A stretch of DNA of 64,000 nucleotides, from positions 6,498 through 70,497 of the forward strand of contig CAZYFM010000004.1 in NCBI GenBank assembly GCA_964646885.1, given 5' to 3'. Positions 42,026 through 49,021 of the stretch are shown in pieces. The position numbers and the translations under genes are program-made. This stretch comes from SZUA-430 sp964646885 (GTDB lineage Bacteria > Pseudomonadota > Alphaproteobacteria > Micropepsales > Micropepsaceae). Under the pieces are notes generated by a model that saw only the letters and a program-made list of their open reading frames with translations, had not been told where the DNA came from and did not search any database. The number at the start of each line of letters is the position of its first letter. The stretch's first letter is position 1.

Positions 42026-44710
42026 ATGCCCCATCATCAGACGCTCTACCAGTACATCTGGCAACACTCGCGCCGCGACCAGTTGGTGATCCTCGCCATA
42101 GCGCTGCTGGCGCAACCCTTCTACTTCCTCACGCTGACCCTGCCGAAGCTGATCATCAACGGCCCCATCCAGGGCCAGGGCTTCGAGACACCCGAGGCAA
42201 CCAAGCCCTTTCTCAACCTGACGTTCGAGCTTCCCGCCTTCTTGCATGGCTGGATGGGCAGCACACTGAACCTGTTCAGTGGCATCGAGATGGAGCGCTT
42301 GTCTTACCTGTTTGCGCTCAGCTTCTCCTTCCTCGCACTCGTGGGGTTCAACGGCTTCCTGAAGTTTCTCGTGAACACGATGAAGGGGCGGCTGGGAGAA
42401 CGGCTGCTGCGCCGCTTGCGCTTCGAACTGGTGGATCGCGTTTTGCGGTTCCCGCCGGCTCATGTCCGCAGGGTGAAGCAGGCGGAGATCGCCTCGATGG
42501 TGAAGGACGAGGTGGAGCCCCTGGGCGGCTTCACGGGCGACGCCATCGTCTGGCCCGTCTTTCTTGCAGGCCAGGCGCTGACGGCAATGATCTTCATCGT
42601 CAGCCAGAATTTCTGGCTCGGGCTTGTGTCAGGCTCCATCGTGGCCGTTCAGGCGATCGTGATACCGAGGCTGCGAAAGCCAATTCTCAAGCTCGGAAAG
42701 CTCCGGCAGTTGCAGGCGAGGGAGCTTGCCGGGCGCGTCGGAGAGATCGTCGATGGCAACGCCGACATCAGGATGCAGGGCACGGCAAATTGGGAAAGGG
42801 CCGAAATCATCGCCCGTCTGGCCCGCATTTTCGACATTCGCTTCGAGCTGTATCAGCGCAAGTACTTCGTGAAGTCGCTGAACAACTTCATCGCACAGCT
42901 CACGCCATTCATCTTCTACGCAGCCGGCGGCTATTTCGTGATCATGGGTCAGCTGGACGTGGGCCAGCTTGTCGCCGTGATCATCGCCTACAAGGACCTG
43001 CCGGGCCCCATCAAGGAACTCATCGACTGGGACCTCCAGCGCCAGGACGTGGAAATCAAGTACAATCAGGTGATGGAGCAGTTCCATCCTGAAGGCATGA
43101 GGCCCTCGGAGGCGCCCGAGACATTGGGCGCGCGCCCCGGGCATATCGAGAAGATCGAAATCAGGAATGTCAGGATCGCCGATGATGCAGGATTCATGCT
43201 CCTCGAAGACGTTGATGCGGAACTGTCGCTCGATCACTCGGTTGCGGTCATTGGCCCTTCAGGCGGCGGCAAGGAAGCCTTCGGACAGGTATTTTCCAGG
43301 CAGTGCATACTGAAGGACGGCTCCATCAAGGCCGGTGAAGACGAACTTTATGCCATGAGTGACGCAGCCGCCGGACGAAACATTGCCTATGCGGGCGCGG
43401 ACGCGTTCTTTTTCCCGGTCGATATCAAGTCGAACCTGCTCTACGGCCTGAAGACCGTGGCGCGCGCGGTCGACCCCGGAGGAAAGCCGGAGAAGAAGCG
43501 TCAGTTCAGGGAGATGCTGCGCACTGGAAATCCGCCTCTCGATGCGCTGGAGGACTGGACGGACTATGAAGCCCTTGGCACGAGCGATGCCAAGGCCGTT
43601 CTCGACCGCATTATCGAAGTGCTGGAGATCGTCGGGCTCGAGAACGACGTCTACCAGTTTGGTCTTCAGGCGCGCCTCGATCCCGTGGCGAACCCGGGTG
43701 TCGCCAACCGCATTGTGGAGGCGCGTCTGGCGCTTCACCAAAGGCTGGAGCAACCGGATCTGTCCGGCCTGGTGGAGAGGTTCGACCCGGCAGTGTTCAA
43801 TCGCAACGCGTCCATCGCGGAGAACGTCCTGTTCGGCGCGAGCGCTGACCCTGACCTGCAGCCACGCAACTTGCCAAAGCTTTCCCACTTCCAGCGTGTG
43901 ATGGCGGAAGAGGGGCTCGAGAAACATCTCGTGGCGATGGGCCTTTCGATCGCCGAGACCATGGTCGAACTCTTTTCGGAATTGCCGGCGGATCACCCGT
44001 TCTTCGAGGAGTACGGCTTCATACCGTCAAGCGAGTTGCCGCACTTCCAGCAGGTGATCAAGCGGGCGCGCAGCGAAGCGATGACATACGCAGACCGCGC
44101 CGCCCTTTCAGCCCTGCCGCTTTCATACGTGGACTCCAGGCATCGTCTCGGCCTGCTGACGCCTGAAGTCACCGAGCGTCTTCTTGCAGCCAGGCGCACG
44201 TTTGCTGAGACCATCCCTGAAAACCTGAAGCCCAGGATCAGCTTCTACAACGAGGACGCCTACAACGCTGCAGCGAGCATTCTCGACAACATCCTGCTTG
44301 GACGCGTCTCCCACGGAGTGGCACAGGCACAGGAGCGCGTCGGAACGCTGATCCGGGAAACGCTCGACAAGCTGGATGTGCGCGACCTGATCATCGAGGC
44401 AGGACTGGGGTTCAATTGCGGTCCCGCCGGCAAGCGCCTGTCGACCGTTCAGCGCCAGAAGCTTTCGCTGGCGCGGGCCCTGATCAAGGATCCCCGGCTT
44501 CTGGTGGTCAACGGCGCACTCGCCAATCTCGATGACGCCCAGAAGGTGCTGGTGGTGGAACGCGTGCTGTCACACAGGAAGCGCAAGGCCACGCTCTGGG
44601 TGCTGACGCGTGAGGAATTGGCGGACCGCTTTGACCGTACGCTGGTGTTCGAAGAGGGCAGGCTGAAGACGGACACGCAACGGCGGCAGGCGGGCGAGAT
44701 GGTCGCATGA
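42026..44710 (+). CDS. ABC exporter-like protein with degenerate, enlarged nucleotide-binding domain
   Basis: An 894-residue protein. Residues 1-350 form an ABC-exporter membrane domain (helices near 21-40, 90-115, 175-205, 285-330). The nucleotide-binding part is about 500 residues, double the normal size, and eroded: Walker A reads GPSGGGKEA (410-418) with Glu in place of Ser/Thr; the signature is LSTVQRQ (805-811); Walker B is LLVVNGALANLD (825-836), lacking the Asp and catalytic Glu; the switch His is missing (LWVLTREE). Three ENxLFG-like motifs (465-475, 595-604, 750-759) suggest internal duplication. ATP hydrolysis is doubtful. Confidence 0.85.
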   Translation: MPHHQTLYQYIWQHSRRDQLVILAIALLAQPFYFLTLTLPKLIINGPIQGQGFETPEATKPFLNLTFELPAFLHGWMGSTLNLFSGIEMERLSYLFALSFSFLALVGFNGFLKFLVNTMKGRLGERLLRRLRFELVDRVLRFPPAHVRRVKQAEIASMVKDEVEPLGGFTGDAIVWPVFLAGQALTAMIFIVSQNFWLGLVSGSIVAVQAIVIPRLRKPILKLGKLRQLQARELAGRVGEIVDGNADIRMQGTANWERAEIIARLARIFDIRFELYQRKYFVKSLNNFIAQLTPFIFYAAGGYFVIMGQLDVGQLVAVIIAYKDLPGPIKELIDWDLQRQDVEIKYNQVMEQFHPEGMRPSEAPETLGARPGHIEKIEIRNVRIADDAGFMLLEDVDAELSLDHSVAVIGPSGGGKEAFGQVFSRQCILKDGSIKAGEDELYAMSDAAAGRNIAYAGADAFFFPVDIKSNLLYGLKTVARAVDPGGKPEKKRQFREMLRTGNPPLDALEDWTDYEALGTSDAKAVLDRIIEVLEIVGLENDVYQFGLQARLDPVANPGVANRIVEARLALHQRLEQPDLSGLVERFDPAVFNRNASIAENVLFGASADPDLQPRNLPKLSHFQRVMAEEGLEKHLVAMGLSIAETMVELFSELPADHPFFEEYGFIPSSELPHFQQVIKRARSEAMTYADRAALSALPLSYVDSRHRLGLLTPEVTERLLAARRTFAETIPENLKPRISFYNEDAYNAAASILDNILLGRVSHGVAQAQERVGTLIRETLDKLDVRDLIIEAGLGFNCGPAGKRLSTVQRQKLSLARALIKDPRLLVVNGALANLDDAQKVLVVERVLSHRKRKATLWVLTREELADRFDRTLVFEEGRLKTDTQRRQAGEMVA

Positions 44711-44729
44711 ACAGGAAGGGGCGCAACGC

Positions 44730-45197
44730 ATGAGCATTCACGCGGAAGTCGATCTGCTGCGCAAGGTGCCGTTGTTTGCAAACATTGATACGGCAAAGCT
44801 GAAGCTGCTGGCCTTCACGAGCGAGCGCCTGGCGTTTCCCGCGGGCGCAGTACTCTTCAATGAGGGAGACCGAGGCGACTCGGCGTACCTCCTGCTGAGC
44901 GGCAAGGTGAATGTCTCGCTGAAGTCGGCGCAAGGACCGGTCGTCGTGGCGACCATTGGACAGCACAACATCGTGGGAGAGATGGCGCTCCTCGGAGACA
45001 TGCCTCGAACGGCATCTGTCATCGCCAGTGAGCCCGTCGAGGCGCTCAAGATCAAGAAGGACCAGTTCTTCCAGCTGCTGCGTGACCTGCCGCAGATGAC
45101 GCTGGAAATCATGCGCGAGCTGGCCATTCGCCTGAACAACGCCAACAAGGAACTGTCGGCAGCCCACGCACGGCTAAACGACCCGGAAAGGCGCTAG
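44730..45197 (+). CDS. Stand-alone cyclic nucleotide-binding domain protein
   Basis: A 155-residue protein made of a single CRP-type cNMP domain plus a C-terminal helix; it has no helix-turn-helix, so it is not a CRP regulator. The phosphate-binding cassette looks intact: IVGEMALLGDMPRTASVIA with G83, E84, R93 and T94. It starts 19 bp after the degenerate ABC gene and is likely co-transcribed. It may give that protein cAMP or c-di-GMP responsiveness, which is inference. Confidence 0.9.
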   Translation: MSIHAEVDLLRKVPLFANIDTAKLKLLAFTSERLAFPAGAVLFNEGDRGDSAYLLLSGKVNVSLKSAQGPVVVATIGQHNIVGEMALLGDMPRTASVIASEPVEALKIKKDQFFQLLRDLPQMTLEIMRELAIRLNNANKELSAAHARLNDPERR

Positions 45198-45200
45198 GCC

Positions 45201-45653
45201 ATGGCGATCGACAGAGCCAACCCTGCACAGTATCCGCCCAACATCCAGGCGATCCTCAAGCGGCCCGCGCCGGCGGCAGTTTTGCTCGGCCAGGACCTGC
45301 TGGATGTGGACGCATCGGCTGGCCTTGTCAGGGTGGCCTACGTCGTGTCGGAGGCACTCGCAAACCGCTTCGGCGCCCTTCACGGCGGGATGACGGCCGC
45401 GATGATGGACGACGTGATTTCGCTTGCCGCAGGCCTGTCGGTGGAGTGGGGGCAGATCACGCCCACGCTGGAAATGAAGGTGAGCTACATCCGCCAGGGA
45501 AAGCTGGGGTCGCGTCTGGTCGGAACGGCGAAAACGGTCAGGCGCGGCAGCACGGTCGCCTTCATCGAAGCAGAACTGGTTGACGAGACCGGCGCTCTCA
45601 TTGCCACCGGATCTTCGACAATCGCCATCACGCCGCTGAAGCGTCCGGGCTAG
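45201..45653 (+). CDS. PaaI family hotdog thioesterase
   Basis: A 150-residue single hotdog-fold protein. The central helix motif NRFGALHGGMTAAMMDDVISLAA carries the HGG and acidic residue expected in PaaI-type acyl-CoA thioesterases, followed by PTLEMKVSYIRQGKLGSRLV. Only 3 bp separate it from the cNMP gene, so it belongs to the same transcript. Whether it serves the glycan system (for example lipid acyl turnover) is unknown. Its TAG stop overlaps the convergent xth stop in a CTAG. Confidence 0.9.
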   Translation: MAIDRANPAQYPPNIQAILKRPAPAAVLLGQDLLDVDASAGLVRVAYVVSEALANRFGALHGGMTAAMMDDVISLAAGLSVEWGQITPTLEMKVSYIRQGKLGSRLVGTAKTVRRGSTVAFIEAELVDETGALIATGSSTIAITPLKRPG

Positions 45654-46453
45654 GCTGAAATCGACACAACGATTGGAACATGGTCCGAAGGGCGTTCCCA
45701 GCTGCGGGCCTCGCGCAGGATCCTGTGACCGCTCTCTGCGCCCTTCAGGGCGGGGCTGATCCAGAAGTGGTCCAGCCGGCGGCCGCGATCGGACTTCTCC
45801 CAGTCCGAGTTCCGGTAGCTCCACCAGCTGTAGATCTTCTCGTGATGCGGCACCACGGAACGCGTGACGTCGATCCAGTCGTGTGACGCATAGATCGACA
45901 TCATCTTCTCCGTTTCGACGGGCGTATGGCTGACAACGTCGAGCAACTGCTTGTGGCTCCACACGTCGTGCTCGAACGGCGCTATGTTCAGGTCTCCCAC
46001 GACAATGCGTCGGGCTGAACGCTTGTTCTTCATCTTCGAGAAAAGGCCTTCCATCTCGTCGAGAAACTGCAGCTTGTGCGCGAACTTGTCATTCTCGTCA
46101 GGGTCAGGGATGTCGCCACCGGCCGGGACGTAGAAATTGTGCAGGTCGATGTCCCCGGGCAGCGTCACCTTGATGTGTCGCGCATCTCCCTTGTCGCAGA
46201 ACCCATGGGTCTGGACCTTTTCGATGGGGACCTTCGAGAGAATGGCAACCCCGTGATACCCCTTCTGCCCGTTGATGGCGCAGTGCTCAAAGCCCAGGCG
46301 GCGGATGTCGGACTTTGGGAACTCGGCGTCCGAAACCTTGGTCTCCTGGAGGCAAAGCACGTCGACCGGGCAGGTTTTGAGCAGCTTTTCGATGAGCGGA
46401 AGGCGCAGGCGCACGGAATTGATGTTCCATGTCGCGATTCGAAGAGGTGCCAT
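45650..46453 (-). CDS. xth: Exodeoxyribonuclease III (AP endonuclease)
   Basis: A 267-residue Mg-dependent nuclease of the exonuclease III family, acting at abasic sites and 3' ends in base-excision repair. Motifs: RIATWNINSVR at the start, LCLQETKV with the metal-binding Glu, YHGVAILSK, VVGDLNIAP with the catalytic Asp/Asn, and the terminal SDHVPIVV. The nearest upstream feature is a strong terminator ending at about 46490, so its promoter must lie in the remaining 40 bp. Confidence 0.95.
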   Translation of the reverse strand: MAPLRIATWNINSVRLRLPLIEKLLKTCPVDVLCLQETKVSDAEFPKSDIRRLGFEHCAINGQKGYHGVAILSKVPIEKVQTHGFCDKGDARHIKVTLPGDIDLHNFYVPAGGDIPDPDENDKFAHKLQFLDEMEGLFSKMKNKRSARRIVVGDLNIAPFEHDVWSHKQLLDVVSHTPVETEKMMSIYASHDWIDVTRSVVPHHEKIYSWWSYRNSDWEKSDRGRRLDHFWISPALKGAESGHRILREARSWERPSDHVPIVVSISA

Positions 46454-46489
46454 GGTCTGAGGGGCTGTCTTGGTTAAGGGCTGGGCCTG

Positions 46490-46703
46490 AAATTAAAAGG
46501 CCCCCGGCTGTGCGTCCAACCGGGGGCCAAAACGCGCTTTAACGCGCCACGTGTCAGGAGGGGATTGTCTGACACTCAGATGGTCAACTCTGGTTCCGCT
46601 AGCGGGGGGGGCAACGCGAAACCGAAGTCATATCGACCATCTGGGAATCACTATATGCGCCAAAGTCACAGTGGGCAACTTTTTTTTGGCCTCTTACACA
46701 AAC
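46490..46703 (-). ncRNA. Candidate small RNA with anti-Shine-Dalgarno loop and terminator
   Basis: Read on the minus strand the region is highly structured. A long stem pairs 46635-46643 with 46577-46585 (GACCATCTG/CAGATGGTC, perfect), enclosing an inner stem 46592-46599/46616-46623. Next is a 7-bp hairpin CTGACAC/GTGTCAG (46569-46575, 46551-46557) whose RNA loop reads ACAAUCCCCUC, complementary to a ribosome-binding site. It ends in a 9-bp terminator stem (46520-46528/46499-46507) with a TTTTAATT tail. TGGTATAGT at 46710-46718 is a possible extended -10. Confidence 0.5.
46499..46528 (-). terminator. Rho-independent terminator
   Basis: GGCCCCCGG (46499-46507) and CCGGGGGCC (46520-46528) form a perfect 9-bp stem with a 12-nt loop. 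The T-rich tail is on the minus strand only (46498-46491), so it ends a minus-strand transcript: the candidate small RNA or the aminotransferase message. Confidence 0.8.
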
Positions 46704-46772
46704 TTAATAACTATACCAGAAATGCCACACATGGCGCCGAAGCGTGTTGAACAAGTCACGCCAAAATACAAC

Positions 46773-48161
46773 TCATTTCGTAGGTAGTCCGAGCTGTTTC
46801 GCGGTCAGGTCGAAACAATAGCGTGCAAGGCGAACGATCTCGTCGGCCTGTTCGCGCGTGAGGATCAGTGGTGGGGATAAAACCATTGTGTCCCGGATCG
46901 CGCGCATGACGAGCCCGTTCGAGAAACAGTGGTTCCGGCACATTGTTCCCACATCAATTTCGCGGTCGAAGAAGGTGCGCTTGCTCTTGTCCTTCACGAG
47001 CTCGATGGCCGCGAGCAGGCCCTTGCCGCGTACCTCGCCGACGAGCGGATGGTCGGCAAGACTGGCGACAGCCTTCTGGAAATAGGGGCCGATATCGTCC
47101 TGGACGCGCTCGACAAGCCGCTCCCGTTCCATGATCTCGAGATTTTTCAGGGACACGGCGCAGGCAACGGGGTGCCCGGACCACGTGAACCCGTGAACCA
47201 GCTCTTCATTGGCAGTGGCGATGGCCGTGCCGACACGCTGGCCCAGGGCGATGGCCGATATGGGCTGGTATCCCGAGGAGATCCCCTTCGCGAGGGTCAT
47301 GATATCGGGTTCGATGTTGTAGGTCTGGGCAGCAAACCAGCGCCCCGTGCGCCCAAAGCCGGTGATCACCTCGTCGAGATGCAGCAGCACGTCGTACTTC
47401 TTGCAGATGCGCTGGATTTCCGGCCAGTAGCTGTCAGGCGGGAACATCAGCCCTCCTGCGCCATGAATGGGCTCCGCCGAGAAGGAGGCCACGCGGTCGG
47501 GTCCGAGTTCGAGGATCTTTTCTTCCAGCTTGCGGGCGACGGCGAGGCCGTAGGCATTGGGGTCCTGGTCCCCGCCAAACCCGTACCAGTAGACCGTTGG
47601 CACCTTTTCGAACCCGGGGAGGGGCAGGTCCCATTGCGGATGCATGGGCGTCAGGCCTGACAGCGATGCCGCCGCCATGGTGACGCCGTGATAGGCGAAC
47701 TCCCGCGAGATATGGATCTTCTTCTCTTTGCGTCCCTGCAGGTTCCAGTAATAGCGGATCAGCTTGAGCGCGGTGTCGTTCGCTTCGGAGCCGGAATTCG
47801 CAAAGAAGATCCGGTCAAGGCCCTTCGGCAGCAGCGACGCCAGCTTCGCCGCCAGTTCCGTGGCATACGGGTTCGTCGTCTGGAAGAACGCATTGTAGTA
47901 GGGAAGCTCGGTCATCGCCTTGGCGGCGGCCTCTGCGAGCTCCGGACGACCGTACCCGACATTCACGCACCACAGGCCAGACATGCCATCGATGAGCCGG
48001 TTGCCTTCGGAGTCCCAAAGATGGATGCCGTCGGCCTTCACGATCACCCGCACGCCTTTCTTGTTCAGGGCCTGGGTTTCGGTGAAGGGATGGATGTGAT
48101 GCCTGGCATCAAGATCCTGCCAGTGCTTGGTCAGGTTATGGGTCGCATTGGTGCTGGACAT
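46773..48161 (-). CDS. Class III aminotransferase (putrescine/omega-amino acid:pyruvate type)
   Basis: A 462-residue fold-type I PLP aminotransferase from ATG 48161. Residue D263 in HLDEVITGFGR contacts the PLP ring and K292 in LAKGISSGYQP is the Schiff-base lysine. FFANSGSEANDTALKLIRYY and HGFTWSGHPVACAV are typical of the omega-amino acid:pyruvate/putrescine-pyruvate branch. It probably moves an amino group from a diamine or beta-amino acid to pyruvate; the exact donor cannot be told. Upstream in-frame sequence lacks family similarity, hence this start. No polyamine genes are adjacent. Confidence 0.9.
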   Translation of the reverse strand: MSSTNATHNLTKHWQDLDARHHIHPFTETQALNKKGVRVIVKADGIHLWDSEGNRLIDGMSGLWCVNVGYGRPELAEAAAKAMTELPYYNAFFQTTNPYATELAAKLASLLPKGLDRIFFANSGSEANDTALKLIRYYWNLQGRKEKKIHISREFAYHGVTMAAASLSGLTPMHPQWDLPLPGFEKVPTVYWYGFGGDQDPNAYGLAVARKLEEKILELGPDRVASFSAEPIHGAGGLMFPPDSYWPEIQRICKKYDVLLHLDEVITGFGRTGRWFAAQTYNIEPDIMTLAKGISSGYQPISAIALGQRVGTAIATANEELVHGFTWSGHPVACAVSLKNLEIMERERLVERVQDDIGPYFQKAVASLADHPLVGEVRGKGLLAAIELVKDKSKRTFFDREIDVGTMCRNHCFSNGLVMRAIRDTMVLSPPLILTREQADEIVRLARYCFDLTAKQLGLPTK

Positions 48162-48378
48162 GGGCTGAACTCGCGATAGGGATGGGAAGACGGAAGGGGG
48201 CAGGTGTAACGCACCTGCAGCATGACGCGCAGGTTGCTCGGGCCTCAGGGATTGTAGCCAATCCGGGCGCAAAGAATGAGCAGCTGTTCCTTCTGGACCA
48301 TGAAGCAAGTGTACCAAAGGAACCTGCCTCCCGCCAGACAGGCTTGCAACGCAATCGGCGCCTTGCCACACATGGTCA

Positions 48379-49017
48379 ATGACCAGGAACCGCAACGCCG
48401 AAGCGATCTTTGCCCGTCTGGCAAAAGCCAACCCGTCCCCGCGCGGTGAGCTCGATCATGTAAACCCTTACACGCTGTTGGTGGCTGTCGTGCTCTCGGC
48501 CCAGGCGACGGACAAGGGCGTCAACCGCGCAACCGAAAAACTGTTCCAGAAGGTAACGACGCCCGAGCAGATGGTGGCCCTGGGCGAGGAAGGCCTGATC
48601 GAGCACATCAAGACGATCGGGCTCTTCCGGGCCAAGGCACGCAACGTCATCAGGCTGTCAAAGGACCTGATTGAACATCACGGCAGCGAAGTACCGCGCG
48701 ACCGCGATGCCCTCGAGAAGCTTCCGGGCGTTGGGAGGAAGACTGCCAACGTCGTGCTGAACATCGCCTTCGGCATTCCCACGATCGCCGTGGACACGCA
48801 CGTGTTTCGCGTCTCCCAGCGCCTCGGCCTCGCCAAGGGAAAGACACCCCTGGCCATCGAGGAGCAGCTGCTCAAGGTGGTTCCGCCAAAGTACCTTCAG
48901 CATGCACACCACTGGCTGATCCTGCACGGTCGTTACACATGCGTCGCGCGCAAGCCGAAGTGCCCCGAATGCTCCATTCTGGACCTGTGTCCCTTCAAGC
49001 CCAAAACCGAAAGCTAG
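48379..49017 (+). CDS. nth: Endonuclease III
   Basis: A bifunctional DNA glycosylase/AP lyase that removes oxidised pyrimidines. It is 212 residues. The helix-hairpin-helix LPGVGRKTANVVL contains the catalytic Lys121; the catalytic Asp139 is in AVDTHVFR. The C-terminal 4Fe-4S cluster has C188, C195, C198 and C204 (C-x6-C-x2-C-x5-C). The ATG at 48379 is the first good start; an out-of-frame ATG is 7 bp upstream. It is divergent from the aminotransferase and followed 4 bp later by the M28 peptidase gene. Confidence 0.97.
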   Translation: MTRNRNAEAIFARLAKANPSPRGELDHVNPYTLLVAVVLSAQATDKGVNRATEKLFQKVTTPEQMVALGEEGLIEHIKTIGLFRAKARNVIRLSKDLIEHHGSEVPRDRDALEKLPGVGRKTANVVLNIAFGIPTIAVDTHVFRVSQRLGLAKGKTPLAIEEQLLKVVPPKYLQHAHHWLILHGRYTCVARKPKCPECSILDLCPFKPKTES

Positions 49018-49021
49018 CGCC

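Larger units (their letters stand above)
46454..46772. other. Gene-free region between xth and the aminotransferase
   Basis: About 320 bp with no supported protein gene. It is AT-rich compared with its neighbours and contains the candidate small RNA, its terminator, a run of eight G near 46603-46611 and a run of eight T at 46680-46687. The T run follows AAAGT..ACTTT and could act as a weak plus-strand terminator. Confidence 0.5.

Noticed and set aside
46551..46787. Possible small protein between xth and the aminotransferase
   Set aside because: The frame has no good start context or family similarity, and the DNA is better explained by RNA secondary structure.
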